Assembly (NCBI GenBank): GCA_907163375.1
Contig: CAJQUW010001636.1
Location: forward strand, 806,001 to 870,000
Direction: 5' to 3'
Length of the DNA stretch: 64,000 bases
From: Prostheceraeus crozeri
Taxonomy: Eukaryota > Platyhelminthes > Polycladida > Euryleptidae
A program made the position numbers and the translations under genes. Positions 27,035 through 40,312 of this stretch are shown here, piece after piece. Each line of letters opens with the position of its first letter. Positions within the stretch are counted from its first letter, which is position 1. The notes under the pieces are model-generated. The model ran no database searches and had not been told where the DNA came from. It saw only the letters and a program-made list of their open reading frames with translations.

Positions 27035-30000
27035 AAAATCAATGTTCTCAAAAAGATTATTTGTCCAGCTGAAATACTCCAATTCTGAAAGAAGTTGCTA
27101 TCACTAACAAAGACGATGATAATCAAAATGAAGTAAATAAAAGAAATCCATTGATTGACATTGTCAATAACTGGTGACAAGCATCATCGGCCACTTGTAA
27201 ACTGTTTATATGTCCTAATCCCACGACATGAATGGCCTAAATGCTCTGTTTATTGTGTATAAACGTCATCTCCTATTATTCCTGTTATTGCTATCACAAG
27301 TATAGCATCTCGCATGCCACACCATCTGCACTTTCTTCACAAGTACAGATATCTGCATTCGTAGTGCAGAATACGAGTAATGATATGAAGATATAGCAAC
27401 AATTATGGAAAAGTTACTATCCAATGTCAAGTGCCGTAGATGCAGACATTTATTTATTTATAATGTCGGTAAATGTAAGTATATGTATAAGTGGAGATCT
27501 ATTCCAAATAAAATTGCAAGAACTGTTCTAAAGTCAGCTTCTATTTTTTGAGAATGGTCAAGAGATTTGAGTCATTGTATAAAAATGTGTTGCCTGAATC
27601 TGTAATATATTCACTACTGCACTACCAACATCATTAGACAGAAAGGTTCAACAACGTAAATTTAAAAATACTCACACAATCATCCTTGAAATTTCAGTGG
27701 GAACAATAAGAATAGAAATTCAATAGTACATGCAGAATCCTACATGTATAAAAATCGACTTAAACGAAATCTCGAAGTTCGCTGAGCCTTTCTATCCATT
27801 GATTGCAAGTCTCTGTTATCGATTATTATCAATAACCAATAATTAACTATTAATCACTAACGGGCCCTCGGATTATCGTAATTGAAGCCCTCTTCAGCTG
27901 CAATTCTGAATTTAAGAAGAAATCGCTCCCAATTGAGTTGCGGCACTTTATTATGCAAAATTACATTAAACTTGCAAATGTTACGATGCCATTGATTTCT
28001 TCTTGAAATGCGAGAATTCAACTTCTCATCTATTAAATAGTGTGATTACTTCCTGAAAGACGGTATGCCACCAAACATTCCCTCATTTCTTTTTGCTGCA
28101 CAAGTGTATAAACTCATATCTTCAAATGCTCAAATATTTTATACAATGAGCAATTGAACTGTACGAGTATCAAGTATATCTATAAACTCGCTGTTTTTTT
28201 CTCCGCTATTTGTCATGATGTATTATTTCCCTTCATGATTTCTATTCTTTGTTGTAACTTGTCACATGCGATTTTCCATTCTTTGAATAAACATCACTTC
28301 ATTTATGTTGTCGGAATATGACAGAAAAAGCGGTGTAATCGAACAATCTGTTATTAAAGAGTACGATTTCAATCTGAAAAAAGGAAGAATTTAACATGAA
28401 AGTCATCGACAAACGAAATAAATCGTTCAATTAAAAGTGGCTGAAGCACGCTGTATTGTGTGCAGATCCCACCGAATTCGAATGGACGTCAAGAATTGCC
28501 ATGAGTTGTCATGCTTTCTTGTTAAGAAGTAGACCGCTCTCGAATTCACTTATAATCATTCATTGATGCTGTCAGGTTGACGTAGCACGGCAGGAACTTT
28601 TGTAACTTCAACTTTATTTGTCGCAGCTTAAGGGGGAGCGAGTTTTTGTATCATTGATTACTATTAAGTCATAAGTTATAAATGTTTATTCTGAAGCACA
28701 ACAGAAAACGCAAAGCAATGGCTGCAAGGGCACTTACAAGCAAGCGTTGATAACACACATAACACAAAATAAACATACCTACTGATGAGCATGCCTACAA
28801 TATAGACAGATTCACTTTATATTCTTGATCTTTATTATGATGAAAGTCTTCACTATGGAACAAAAGTATGTATGCAAATATTTGCCATCAAGTATACAGC
28901 ACATGTTACATATTGCGAAAATATGTATTGGCTCGACATTTGATGAAATATATAAAATTTTGGGAAAGCTTTAGTAATTTTAACAACCTGAAGATAACCT
29001 TGGTCATAAGGTTGAAATATATCGTGTGATATAGAAAGAAACCTATTTGAGACCTACACCAGAAACTTGGCTTTCCCAAAATTTTAGATATTTCATCACA
29101 TGTCACAGAATTTCATTCAAAATTACATAATAACGGTCACAGTATGAGCAGAATTCACTGAGATCAACAGATTTAAGTCTGTTATTGAATTTCACAAAAG
29201 TTGTAGCTTTCACAAGGAATCGTTCAATGAATTTCATATTTTGATGATACGGAATAAAAACAGTCCACAAAGATAGTTCGAATTAACATTTTAAACTAGT
29301 GCAATCTGACAGCTGTTACGTGATTGACCGCTAGTAATGTGAGATGAAAGACACGTGGTGAAAAAAGAGTTGAGCGACAGGCCGAAATGATTATAGTACA
29401 GTTTAATCAAGAAGTACAAGTCTAGCAAAATGCGCCTATATTATAGTGATTTTAATTTTAACAATTGGAAGGAGAGTAGTTGCTATACCTAATACTTGAG
29501 CGTTTCGAAACAATTCGGGTAAAGTATCTGTGAGCACGCTCAGCTCAATAAGTGAAGTGTCCCGTTTTAGGTAGGGTGAAAAGATGACACTTCCATACTC
29601 CAAGAGGCCGAGCAAAAGCAAAGGCTTTTTAAGATGCGGGAGTCATGGCAAGCGAAGGACTTAAAGATGCAAAATGCTCTGGCATAAACGGTTGAGCTGA
29701 TATGCGCACAATGATCACTAAATCTGAGATCTGATGAAATCAAAAGCCTGCGTCTTTCACAATAATTGAATTGTTCAGGGATGCGCTGTCAAGGTGATAG
29801 TTGACGGACATTGCATATCGATCTCCATCAGTAAACAACAAGATTTTCGCAAAGAAATCTTCACTTGCCACCTTTTGTACTATTATCAAATTCTCGAAGA
29901 GTATGTTTTAAGGTCTGAAGATGCTTTTAAAGAGGCCCTATAACTTCTGACTGACATGAATTTCAAGTCATCAGCATAAAGATGGGTAGAAGTCAAGCAC

Positions 30001-30058
30001 GTCATTGACATAAAGAAGGAACAACAAGAACTGAACCTTGAAGCACGTCGCTTTGTAA
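27035..30058 (+). other. Intron, no recognised gene
   Basis: About 3 kb of AT-rich intronic sequence without recognisable exons, transposon ends or significant open frames. Confidence 0.5.
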
Positions 30059-30060
30059 TA

Positions 30061-31718
30061 CAGATTGTTTCATAAAAAATGGATCACCATTAAACATCGC
30101 CTTAACTTCAACTTTGTCTAACTCCGCCAAACTTGAACGAATTTCTCTGAAATTTGGAAGATATGTCAGTTGTGCTTACTAATATCATTGTTGGAAATTT
30201 CAAGCATGAATATTGAGTTGTTTTCCTGTTATAGATAAAAAAAGTAGTAGATAATTTGATCTTCATTTAGCAATGTTACACAAAATCATACCTCACTCTT
30301 ATAAAATTACATTTGTTTCCTTTGTTATGTAATATGTTGTTCTACAAGCCAACAGCTATCAAGCAAAACAAAAATAAAGAAAATCGGTCAATCAGAGCCA
30401 GTATAGCACCATTATTCATCAACAATAATGTAACTGCTACATGTGATTAACTGGACTTCATGTTCCATAGCTTCCTGACTTCGTTGCGGCGGTGTTGGCA
30501 GCATCCCTGATTGCTTTCAGCTAGAAATCTATCTCTTACCGGTTGAAAACAATACAAAGCACAAATGAACAATAACGAGATCGCATTCACAAAAGGCAAA
30601 GTGTCAGCCTTGCTAGAACTAGGGTTTTCTTTGCGAGCTACAAGCAAGCGACTAAATGTCTCTTACACAAATGTGCATCGATGGCATAATGATGATTTTC
30701 GACTCTGTCGTAAAGAGGGCTCTGGCCGTCCACTCAAAACATCCAAACGTAGAGACCGCCTAATTTTGAGATTTGTTAAAGTTGATCTAAGTCTCTCGTT
30801 AACTGAGATGGCTGCACTAGTCTTGTCTATTTCTAAGTCCACTATTCGTAGAAGACTTATTGAGTCGAATTTCAAGAGCTGTAAGAGGCCCTCTCAGATC
30901 GAATTATCAGATCAGCATACAAAAAGACGTCTCAGATGAGCAATGAGTCATTGTCACTGGCGAAATCAATGGGATCGGGTTGTCTGGTCTGATGAGGCAT
31001 CAGTCCGTCTGAAGGATAGTGATGGTCGATTGAGATTATGGATAAAATCTGATCAGGAAATTCCGAGACATTTACATCGTCCCCGGGTAGAAGGTGGTGC
31101 GACTCTACTGATTTGGGCTGGCATTTGGACCAATGGCTGCTCTGAACTTCACATACAGCAAGGAACCATGAATTCTGAACGCTATGTGAATGTTTTACGA
31201 ATGAACATTGGCCAAAATGACAGATCAACTTGGTGATCCATCGACTTGGTTATTTATGGATGATAATGCTACGTGTCACAGGAGTAGTAGAGTCAACTTA
31301 TGCAAGTCTCAATTAGGGCTTAGGACATTATCTTGGCCAGCTCGTTCTCCTGATCTGAATCCCATAGAAAATGTATGGAGTATTCTAAAACGTAACGTTC
31401 GTCGTTCACTGCTACCTACAGATGGCGTATCACAACTTACGTCACTGTTAAAAAGAGAGTGGAGAAAGTTAGATCAGTCAAAAATCAACGATATCATCGA
31501 ATCAATGCCTAGACGAATTGGTAATGTCATTGACAATAAGGGTAGGGCCATAAAATATTAGCTTCTTAAGAACCGTTACTGTATCATAGCTTATCAGATT
31601 ATATAAAGACATTTAAATATATTAGGGACATGAAATAACATGAAAAATGCTTTCTGTATCATACTTATGTTTTATTTAGTCAAATTTTAGGATGATCCAC
31701 TTTTTATGAAACGGACTG
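30061..31718 (+). mobile_element. Tc1-like transposon, copy A
   Basis: The element starts CAGATTGTTTCATAAAAAAT and ends with the matching inverse CACTTTTTATGAAACGGACTG. It is flanked by TA at 30059-30060 and 31719-31720. Length is 1658 bp, normal for Tc1/mariner. It holds a transposase gene with a stop and a one-base insertion. It is nearly identical to copy B 2.4 kb downstream. Confidence 0.92.
30565..31561 (+). pseudogene. Tc1-like transposase (DDE), broken
   Basis: The N-terminal part has a paired helix-turn-helix layout (SALLELGFSLRATSKRLNVS; then SKSTIRRRLIESNFK). The catalytic residues lie in WSDEAS, LFMDDNATCH and PDLNPIENVW, the D, D and E of the Tc1 DD34E type. The frame is interrupted by TGA at 30937-30939. 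It then shifts near 31213 where this copy has one more A than copy B (CCAAAATGAC versus CCAAATGAC). The gene ends with RAIKY and TAA at 31559-31561. The length of about 330 codons is typical. Confidence 0.9.
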
Positions 31719-31720
31719 TA

Positions 31721-32355
31721 GCTACCTCATCCAAAGTGATGGTGCTGATAAGGACGCTCTGAGTTCGATTACATAGATAATTATTTATCCATTGGAGTAG
31801 TTAACCGTTGAAACCATAGCTTGAGAGTCTATGGAGAAGCTTGGGAATTAATGCTGCGTCGAAACCCTTATAGAAATCCATTTACACGCAATCGAAGCGA
31901 TTATGGAGACTTAATGAAAAACTCATTTCGAATATCGAACTGAGCATGTGTGTCACCATTGAACGTCGGAGAAGGAAGCCATGCTGTTCCATTGGCAAGA
32001 GCTTTTGGTTCATTGCAGGGATATATTTCATCAGAAATTACCCTTTCAATGACCTTACAGCAGCCAAAGATAAGTGAGATAGGACGACAGCTATTGGGAG
32101 AGGAGGAGGATCCTTCAGACGTACAGACTTGACAGCACCCAACAAAATAGGAAGCAATTTCAATAATTCAATTTTATCAGCCATGAATTGGGTAGTGCAG
32201 TATTTTTGTGAAACAACAGATAGATCAATAGCATTATTCATAATTCTTCAACTACTTTTATATGAGCATGCATTTTTACAGCATAATCTGTATATGTTCT
32301 GATTGTTTTCATTTATAATATGGGTGCATAATTAACATTAGTCCAATATTTTCAG
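31721..32355 (+). other. Intron segment, no recognised gene
   Basis: Sequence between the first Tc1-like copy and the next receptor exon. A short open frame at 31950-32132 has no family resemblance. Confidence 0.45.
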
Positions 32356-32486
32356 AGAACAACACATTCAGAAGAATTGCAACTTTCGAAAATAGTTCCT
32401 TGAATATGTTTTCAAATGAAACAAACTCGATTTGGAATATTGTGACATCCCTGAAAGGGCATCATTTCACGGTTGGATATCTGGTG
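32356..32486 (+). CDS. iGluR exon (end of amino-terminal domain, entry to ligand-binding domain)
   Basis: Acceptor ATATTTTCAG, donor CTGGTG|GTAATT. Entered with 2 bases, completing the codon split at 26019, it leaves in phase 0. The translation reads FRRIATFENSSLNMF, then IWNIVTSLKGHHFTVGYLV. The pattern 'h-x-x-L-K-G-x-x-h-x-V' is where glutamate receptors pass from the amino-terminal domain to the first ligand-binding segment. The next exon starts KQPFVL, as expected. A Tc1-like element begins only 21 bp after the donor site. Confidence 0.75.
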
Positions 32487-32507
32487 GTAATTATACATTT
32501 TTTGATA

Positions 32508-34033
32508 CAGATTGTTTCATAAAAAATGGATCACCCTTAAACATCGCCTTAAGTTCAACTTTGTCTAACTCCGCCAAACTTGAACGAATTTCTCTGAAAT
32601 TTGGAAGATATGTCAGTTGTGCTTACTAATATCATTGTTGGAAATTTCAAGCATTAATATTGAGTTGTTTTCCTGTTATAGATAAAAAAAGTAGTAGATA
32701 ATTTGATCTTCATTTAGTAATGTTACACAAAATCATACCTCACTCTTATAAAATTACATTTGTTTCCTTTGTTATGTAATATATTGTTCTACAAGCCAAA
32801 AGCTATCAAGCAAAACAAAAATAAAGAAAATCGGTCAATCAGAGCCAGTATAGCACCATTATTCATCAACAATAATGTAACTGCTACATGTGATTAACTG
32901 GACTTCATGTTCCATAGCTTCCTGACTTCGTTGCGGTGGTGTTGGCAGCATCCCTGATTGCTTTCAGCTAGAAATCTATCTCTTACCGGTTGAAAACAAT
33001 ACAAAGCACAAATGAACAATAACGAGATCGCATTCACAAAAGGCAAAGTGTCAGCCTTGCTAGAACTAGGGTTTTCTTTGCGAGCTACAAGCAAGCGACT
33101 AAATGTCCCTTACACAAATGTGCATCGATGGCATAATGATGATTTTCGACTCTGTCGTAAAGAGGGCTCTGGCCGTCCACTCAAAACATCCAAACGTAGA
33201 GACCGCCTAATTTTGAGATTTGTTAAAGTTGATCCAAGTCTCTCGTTAACTGAGATGGCTGCACTAGTCTCGTCTATTTCTAAGTCCACTATTCGTAGAA
33301 GACTTATTGAGTCGAATTTCAAGAGCTGTAAGAGGTGATGGTCGATTAAGATTATGGATAAAATCTGATCAGGAAATTCCGAGACATTTACATCGTCCCC
33401 GGGTAGAAGGTGGTGCGACTCTACTGATTTGGGCTGGCATTTGGACCAATGGCCGCTCTGAACTGCACATACAGCAAGGAACCATGAATTCTGAACGCTA
33501 TGTGAATGTTTTACGAATGAACATTGGCCAAATGACAGATCAACTTGGTGATCCATCGACTTGGTTATTTATGGATGATAATGCTACGTGTCACAGGAGT
33601 AGTAGAGTCAACTTATGCAAGTCTCAATTAGGGCTTAGGACATTATCTTGGCCAGCTCGTTCTCCTGATCTGAATCCCATAGAAAATGTATGGAGTATTC
33701 TAAAACGTAACGTTCGTCGTTCACTGCTACCTACAGATGGCGTATCACAACTTACGTCACTGTTAAAAAGAGAGTGGAGAAAGTTAGATCAGTCAAAAAT
33801 CAACGATATCATCGAATCAATGCCTAGACGAATTGGTAATGTCATTGACAATAAGGGTAGGGCCATAAAATATTAGCTTCTTAAGAACCGTTACTGTATC
33901 ATAGCTTATCAGATTATATAAAGACATTTAAATATATTAGGGACATGAAATAACATGAAAAATGCTTTCTGTATCATACTTATGTTTTATTTAGTCAAAT
34001 TTTAGGATGATCCACTTTTTATGAAACGGACTG
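32508..34033 (+). mobile_element. Tc1-like transposon, copy B (internally deleted)
   Basis: Same ends as copy A, flanked by TA at 32506-32507 and 34034-34035. Length is 1526 bp. It differs from copy A by scattered single bases and a deletion of about 131 bp inside the transposase gene. It is inserted 21 bp downstream of a receptor splice donor. Confidence 0.92.
33012..33876 (+). pseudogene. Tc1-like transposase, deletion derivative
   Basis: Same gene as at 30565-31561. At 33335 the coding sequence jumps over the region that in copy A encodes the first catalytic Asp (WSDEAS), changing frame. The downstream D and E motifs (LFMDDNATCH, PIENVW) are in an open frame from 33307 to 33876. It cannot encode an active transposase. 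Confidence 0.9.
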
Positions 34034-34035
34034 TA

Positions 34036-35903
34036 TATACGCTCCTCTTCCTGGGGTCACACAATCATGGAAATAAATTATGTCATTGCACAATTGAATA
34101 TCGCCTCATATTTCTCCTCTTTCAGAAAAAAATCTCTTAAATGAGCTATAATGTGTCATGTGTCATTTTCATAACTTTTAAAAATGTGAACTTCCATCCT
34201 AGATTTCATGATTCCAAAGCTTTGAGCTTTTACTGACCAAATTTATTGAAAGTCAACATGAAAGCTGATGACAAATAAGTTTTATTAAACGCATTCAACC
34301 TCGAATATATATTTGTCGCCATTGATAATCACAATTTGCGATTTTGCAAAACTATGGCAACAACAGATTTAAATGTTTACGCTCCAGTTTCCTGGTCCCT
34401 TCTTAAAAGTTTCATCAAAGAGGCATTCCAGACGAATGACGGAAATTGAGGAGCTAGAGATATATGGTAAAGATAACCTGCAGCGCAAACTTCTTATTGT
34501 CAAAATTTTTTGATAGATTGGTGATTGCAATAATTGTATGACAACGTATATAGCAATCCCTAGAAAATGTAAATGCTTTACTTTTGTAAATGAGGTAGGG
34601 TTGATTCATTCAAATTCGTTTCGTGTGGGAAGTAAGCAAAATCTAGAAAGCAATATTTTGATGCTTTGAAATATATTTGATAAAATTTTGCAACATTTTA
34701 TTATCCACAATTGAAACTCCTCAATAATGAAAAATCGAATTATATTGCCTACAAGCACATAATCCTAGAAAAAATGTTCCAAGAACATGATTTGCTTGCA
34801 ACGTGCTGGTTCACACTGCAATCTATGTATTATCGCAATTTAGCCAGTTTCATGAATCGTATATTCATGTGACAGTCATAATCAATTAATCACATTTTAA
34901 AAAAAACTCTGCAGTAATCACGTGAAATGTTGTAAATCGCTAAATATCTTTCAGTGTCGCTGTGAAGTTCTATTGAGTGATGGTTTTAATAATTAATCAA
35001 ATGATTTACGTAAATTGACCATCAAGGTCAAACAGCATTTATTTTAAACGTCCTACTTGAGTGTCGTTATCTTCAGACATCATTATTGATGTCTTTTTTA
35101 ACCAACACAACTCAATACATCTTGTGTGCATTGTGTAAATTGAGTTCACCATTGACAGAATTCATTATTTTGCTATATTATTGCTTCATTTTTTTTTGCC
35201 TCTTTCTGGCTATCATTACAGATCAGACCATTTGCATTATCGCATCATTCCCAGATTGATAGATTGACAGATTAGTATCATTTACATTATTGTTTAGATA
35301 ATAATATATTCATAGCGCTACACTCTTTCAAATATTATTGATATGCATTGCTTCCTTTAAAACAGCTTGAATATTACAATTGATATCCGGCGTCTGGATA
35401 GAGCGTTTCAAACGCCTGGAATCCTCTTGCATTTCTAGCAAAATTGCAAATTTAGGGAAACTATACGTATTCATAGCATCTCTCATCTGTCAAAAGCAGC
35501 AAATCTTTCATTTTTCTCACCATTAAGTCTTCTATACAAAGAACAAAGAAGAAGTAACTGAAGAATGATTTGAATCGTCATCCAACGATTATTCTGTACA
35601 TCATACTGAATGTTGTTCACTGCACACTAATGAAACACATGTAATTGGCTAGTGAACGACTCGTTGAAAACATGGCCGGAATTATGTATTTAATTAAAGG
35701 ATTGATAAACCAGCAAATCATGAATTGCTATCCAGCCTTCATTCTTATTTTTGCTCATTGTTCCATCAAAAGCTAAGCGATTCAAATTGAATCCTTGAGT
35801 CGGTCGCAGAATACAGCCTCATAGCATTAAAATTGCATAACTCTAAAATTGTCACATTTCAGTTACAGACATTTCTTATTAAATTTATGAACTTTAAACT
35901 TAA
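34036..35903 (+). other. Intron, no recognised gene
   Basis: AT-rich sequence. No exons, transposon ends or notable open frames are recognised. Confidence 0.5.
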
Positions 35904-35911
35904 TTAACAGG

Positions 35912-36664
35912 CAGGGCCAGGCGCGGTTAAGCGGTTCAACCGGTTCAACCACGCGGTTCTTGGCTAGGCAGGAAAGCTAACAGTCGAGTCAACCGTGTGG
36001 TTGAACCGAGGGTAGGCAAATGTAGCATTCGAATCATAGACGTTCCATTGTTGTCAACAGCGCATTGAAAACAATTCCCAAGCAGAAATCGGTTTGTCAT
36101 AGTGTCCAATGAGATTCGCTTTTGCATGAGGTACCTGAGTTGACGTAGATGGATGCATGCTTTAACCAGCAATGCAAGCAACGACTACAGCACGTCAACG
36201 TAGACTAGACGTCACGCAGACTCGCATTGTGTTCACGATCACGTTGTGTGGGTAGGAATCACAGATCTGTGGTAGGAATAGGATGGATTTGGGATATGCA
36301 GCAGTAGTGCTAGCAGCTGCAGCAAGACAACGAGCAGCCATGAGTTGGAACAGCGGATCTCGCAGTGCCGTCTATTGGAGACAGTTCGACATTATTATCA
36401 AGGACGGAAAAAATTATCGCGATGCAAATTGTGTGAGAAGACCTATGCATATTCTAGGAGCACCACGAACATGTTGAAACATTTGTGCGATGCTCACCGA
36501 CTGATTATTAATAACTCGTGTGACTTAAAACGAGACGCCGCCGGACGACTGAGAAAATCGACTGTTAATGTGGATACTACTGTCAAACCGAGCGGTTCCG
36601 GTTAACAGAGCGCTTAACCGCGCGGTTGGTTAACCGTGCGAGCGGATAACCGCGCCTGGCCCTG
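35912..36664 (+). mobile_element. Non-autonomous hAT element with BED zinc-finger remnant
   Basis: Terminal repeats CAGGGCCAGGCGCGGTTAA and CCGCGCCTGGCCCTG; sub-terminal parts also carry many CGGTTAACC-like repeats. Flanks TTAACAGG and TCAACAGG match in 7 of 8 positions, as expected for a hAT 8-bp duplication. Inside, the frame around 36345-36605 encodes CKLCEKTYAYSRSTTNMLKH and then CDAH, a BED-type zinc finger (C-x2-C and H-x4-H). Only this N-terminal part of a hAT transposase remains; no catalytic domain is present. Confidence 0.85.
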
Positions 36665-36672
36665 TCAACAGG

Positions 36673-39597
36673 GCATTGTGATGATTTTGAAGACTCCATG
36701 TTTAAAATAAGAGAATGAAAATGTATGCTTTTAATTGCAATGTCTGATAGTAAGAAATAAGCAATTTCGAAAGACGTGAGCAGAAGGCCAAATTATCAAT
36801 TTGAAAACTCTAATTTTGACATGTGAAGAAATTTCTTATTTTGCAAAATGCAATCTAGGCCCTTATCAATATCAATGCCATTTTGAAATTTATACGTAGT
36901 TCAGGTCATGAAGTCATCATCTTTTTAAACTCCCTCATGATATTCGCCGGTGGTCAATGAAATACGTATCTGAAATTAACATAAATTGACTAATTTGTGA
37001 TTTTGTATATTTTCTCTCGAAATAGGCACTTGGCATATTCCCAAATTTTCTGATTCTTTTCTAATTTTGGCAAAGAAAAATGAGTAGCTCGACTATTAAT
37101 ATGCAGCAAAAGAATGTCATAAGATCAGAATGGATATCGAAGAATTTGAATATGACAAAAAAACGAGATTGCAGATTATTTGAAGGTCCAGGAAAGGGAG
37201 AAGCGATTATAAAGTTTTTGTGAACAGAGAATAATGTTATCTATAAATTTTCGACATTAAATATTATCATAAATTTTATATTATTTATTATACTTTCTTT
37301 TCATCAAAACACCAGCGAAATTCATTGAAATACGTGAAGTAGTGAAAAGAGAAAGATACACCACGTAAAGACGAGTGAAATAAAGAAGTACTATCAGAAA
37401 ATCGACAGGAAACTTTTGAAATAAGCTTGAAGTAAATTATTAACATTCTGTATATCAGACAATGAAAGTTTAACTGCGCAAGTACATTATCTATCAACAA
37501 ATTGCTATAATGACAATTGGTACACTTGAGCATTTAGTTTTATTATATATGTAATTATCGTCAGTTTCTTTCAATTTCGTAAAATGTTTGTTTTTGATTC
37601 ATATCACATTCCGTCCTCCACAAACGGAATCACATTTGACTTATATCAGTCAATTATATTTAAAATGATTTTTAAAATGAAATCTCATTTGTGAAAAGTT
37701 TTCACCTCCAAACACTAATATAAATAGTAAGGCAAAATCCACGTTTCAATCGTTATTTCAAAATAATTACAAAAATATTTTATCCTACAATGATTGTCTG
37801 TTCAAACGTGGTGGAACATCAATCGATTTTGATCGGATATCGATCAACACGACGGCACCAATGGGAGTATTTCGTAGGCGTTATTTCTTTCAAAGCACTA
37901 CCCGCTATTCCGCGAAGAATCTTGCTCGCCATGCCGCTTGTGTCAGTCCATGTACAAGACGTTCAGAGTCGTTTGCTAGGTCCTGTTGAACTTGTTCAGT
38001 TGTTAGCAGTCAACTTACAGCGGCCTTCAAGTAACTGTGTGCTTGCTCCACTGGGTTGAGAAAAAAAGGCTGTGCGGAGGCTGAGCATATACGTGGAATC
38101 GATGTTGATGCTTCTGTGGCACTACAGTATCTAGACGTTGTCGGCCACCATCGTGTACGATATGAACAACTCCTTCAAAACGCGATGACGCCTCGACGTT
38201 AATGAGATTATCAATGAACTCTTGGTATCTAAAATGATCAACAGTTTACTGCCTTAAATCAAAATAGATGAGGACCAAAAGATAAATACCACATTTATCT
38301 ATGTAAATGATGTGATCATGGACCCTTAATGACGTCAGCCAGGTAGAGTATCTGTAGCACGTCACTTTTGTTGCCTCCGCATTTCGTCGAAATGGAATGT
38401 CAACGTCCTTCCCGTCAATTTTGAGAGAGATTAACTGGTTTTTTAAATGACAACATATTGTTGAGATGCCTATACACTTGGCTTGTTCGGGAGCCGCGTT
38501 TCTTACTTTTCCTTGACTGCTGTTAGAGTTGAAAATGGCTCTTCCCTTGCGATTTCAAGTATTGTACATACTCAGCATTTCGTCATCTACACGAAAGTTC
38601 CTCTGACCACCTTACGCCCTTCTTTTCAATTCGCCCTCTATTTCTCCAGATTCGTATAACACTTCTGGCATTGTCTCTGTAAAGGGAGATGCGGCATATC
38701 CAACATCATAAACTGAATGACCACATTGAGTAGCCACATCCGCTTTAAATACGGAGGCGCGCAAATCATAATGAAGAGAAGAATTGGTATCATGATTGAT
38801 TGAATTGTGATTTTGATTCCTAATACATAGATATGGCATCCTCTATGTTAACTTGAATGTTGTTAATTGCTAAGTTGAATGCATAACCCGGTCTCTTAAA
38901 AGCACAAATTGGTAAACCTGGTACATTGAATTTCAGTCTCGGTATCTTGATTCAGCGCTTTGGTAACAAGAGCGGGAAAAGCTATATCGATTATGAGGGG
39001 AAATGTCGGCTAAATTTTGTCACATTTAGCAGATAAATCTTTCTCGATATGTTGAAAGACTGGGCTAAAATAAATCAAAAACAACTGACATTGTATATTT
39101 TGAAAGTTGAAGTATTACGTTTAACAGCTTTTTTCAAAGAAAAATTATATAATTGCTTACTGCATTTAAACTAGGTGTAGTTCATTCCTCAATCAATGAA
39201 CCTATGTCCCTTTTCCTGATGCGAAGTCCATGAACTTGCATAAAATTGTGCAATGAATCTGGCATGAAATCACGAGGTTATGAACGTCAATAGATAACAA
39301 ATAACAGACGTCATAATGATGCAACTTTGGGAAATACTATTATTAACTGTAGGAAACAAACATGTGCGACTTCCGTGTCCAAATTAGAAATTTTCAAATG
39401 CATTCAGAAGTGATTTTATTTAATTTTATCAGTTGATATGGAACTTGGAAATTCTGTTATTGAAATTCACGTAGGAAAATTGCGATGTTTACAATATTTT
39501 TGATTAAATTAGCTCATTCTCAAGTTAGAACGAGAAACGTGAAGAATATCGCATTCGCATCCTATGTGAGAACTGGGTAAGTAAATATATTTCAAAC
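36673..39597 (+). other. Intron, no recognised gene
   Basis: Mostly AT-rich. The stretch 37790-38850 is more GC-balanced and has fragmentary open frames on both strands, possibly an old transposon, but I could not assign a family. Confidence 0.4.
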
Positions 39598-39605
39598 CTA
39601 GCAAT

Positions 39606-40304
39606 TAGGGCTACCAACTCCATCGGACGAAAATACCGGACGGTCAATATGATATATTATGATTTCATTTCAATTAAGCCAAAAGAGAGACATGCTGGCA
39701 ATATGCATTCCCACGCATATGCAATGTGCCTCAATCATAGAGAAAAATAATAATAGTAATGCTTTTTTATATTAACAAAAGTTAGATTCATAAAACTCAG
39801 AATGGTGCAAAAATCTGAATAAATGAATTAATCCTTCCTTATTCGCAAAAATAACTTCACAAAAATACTTAAAATAAACCCCAGAATTGAAGTAATTTAA
39901 ATAGCTCGTTTTTTAATCAGAGGACGAGAACCGAGATAAAGCACAGACAGTTCGAAGAAATCTTGCTCATCCTCGGGAAAGTACTTGTCCAGAAGGTGAT
40001 CGTGCATCTTCGATGCCTCACTGTGAGACGTGTGATTTCATTGCTTAGCGAATTCGGCGATCATACCAAAGAATATGTCATTTCTTTTGGTCTCGACCTA
40101 AAAACTTGAGCACTTCCCGTGAGAGCGTTTACTTCAAGTCATTGGATTACTACGGGGAAAGGAAATTATAACAGTTGAATTAAATCAGCTCTGATCATCA
40201 TACATAATTCATGTATAGTAGATCATCCCTAAAAATACCGGACAAATCCAAAATTGTACCGGACACCGGACAAAATACCAAAATACCGGACGTTGCCAAC
40301 CCTA
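39606..40304. mobile_element. hAT-like element, ~700 bp, non-autonomous
   Basis: Begins TAGGGCTACCAACTCC and ends GTTGCCAACCCTA; both ends carry further TACCGGAC repeats. Flanks CTAGCAAT and CTATCAAT match in 7 of 8 positions. The reverse strand near 39905-40010 reads like the C-terminal tail of a hAT transposase, with frameshifts. Only a relic. Confidence 0.7.
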
Positions 40305-40312
40305 CTATCAAT

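Noticed and set aside
37790-38850. Possible transposase remnants on both strands
   Set aside because: Fragmentary frames with no motif I can assign. Not called as a gene or element.
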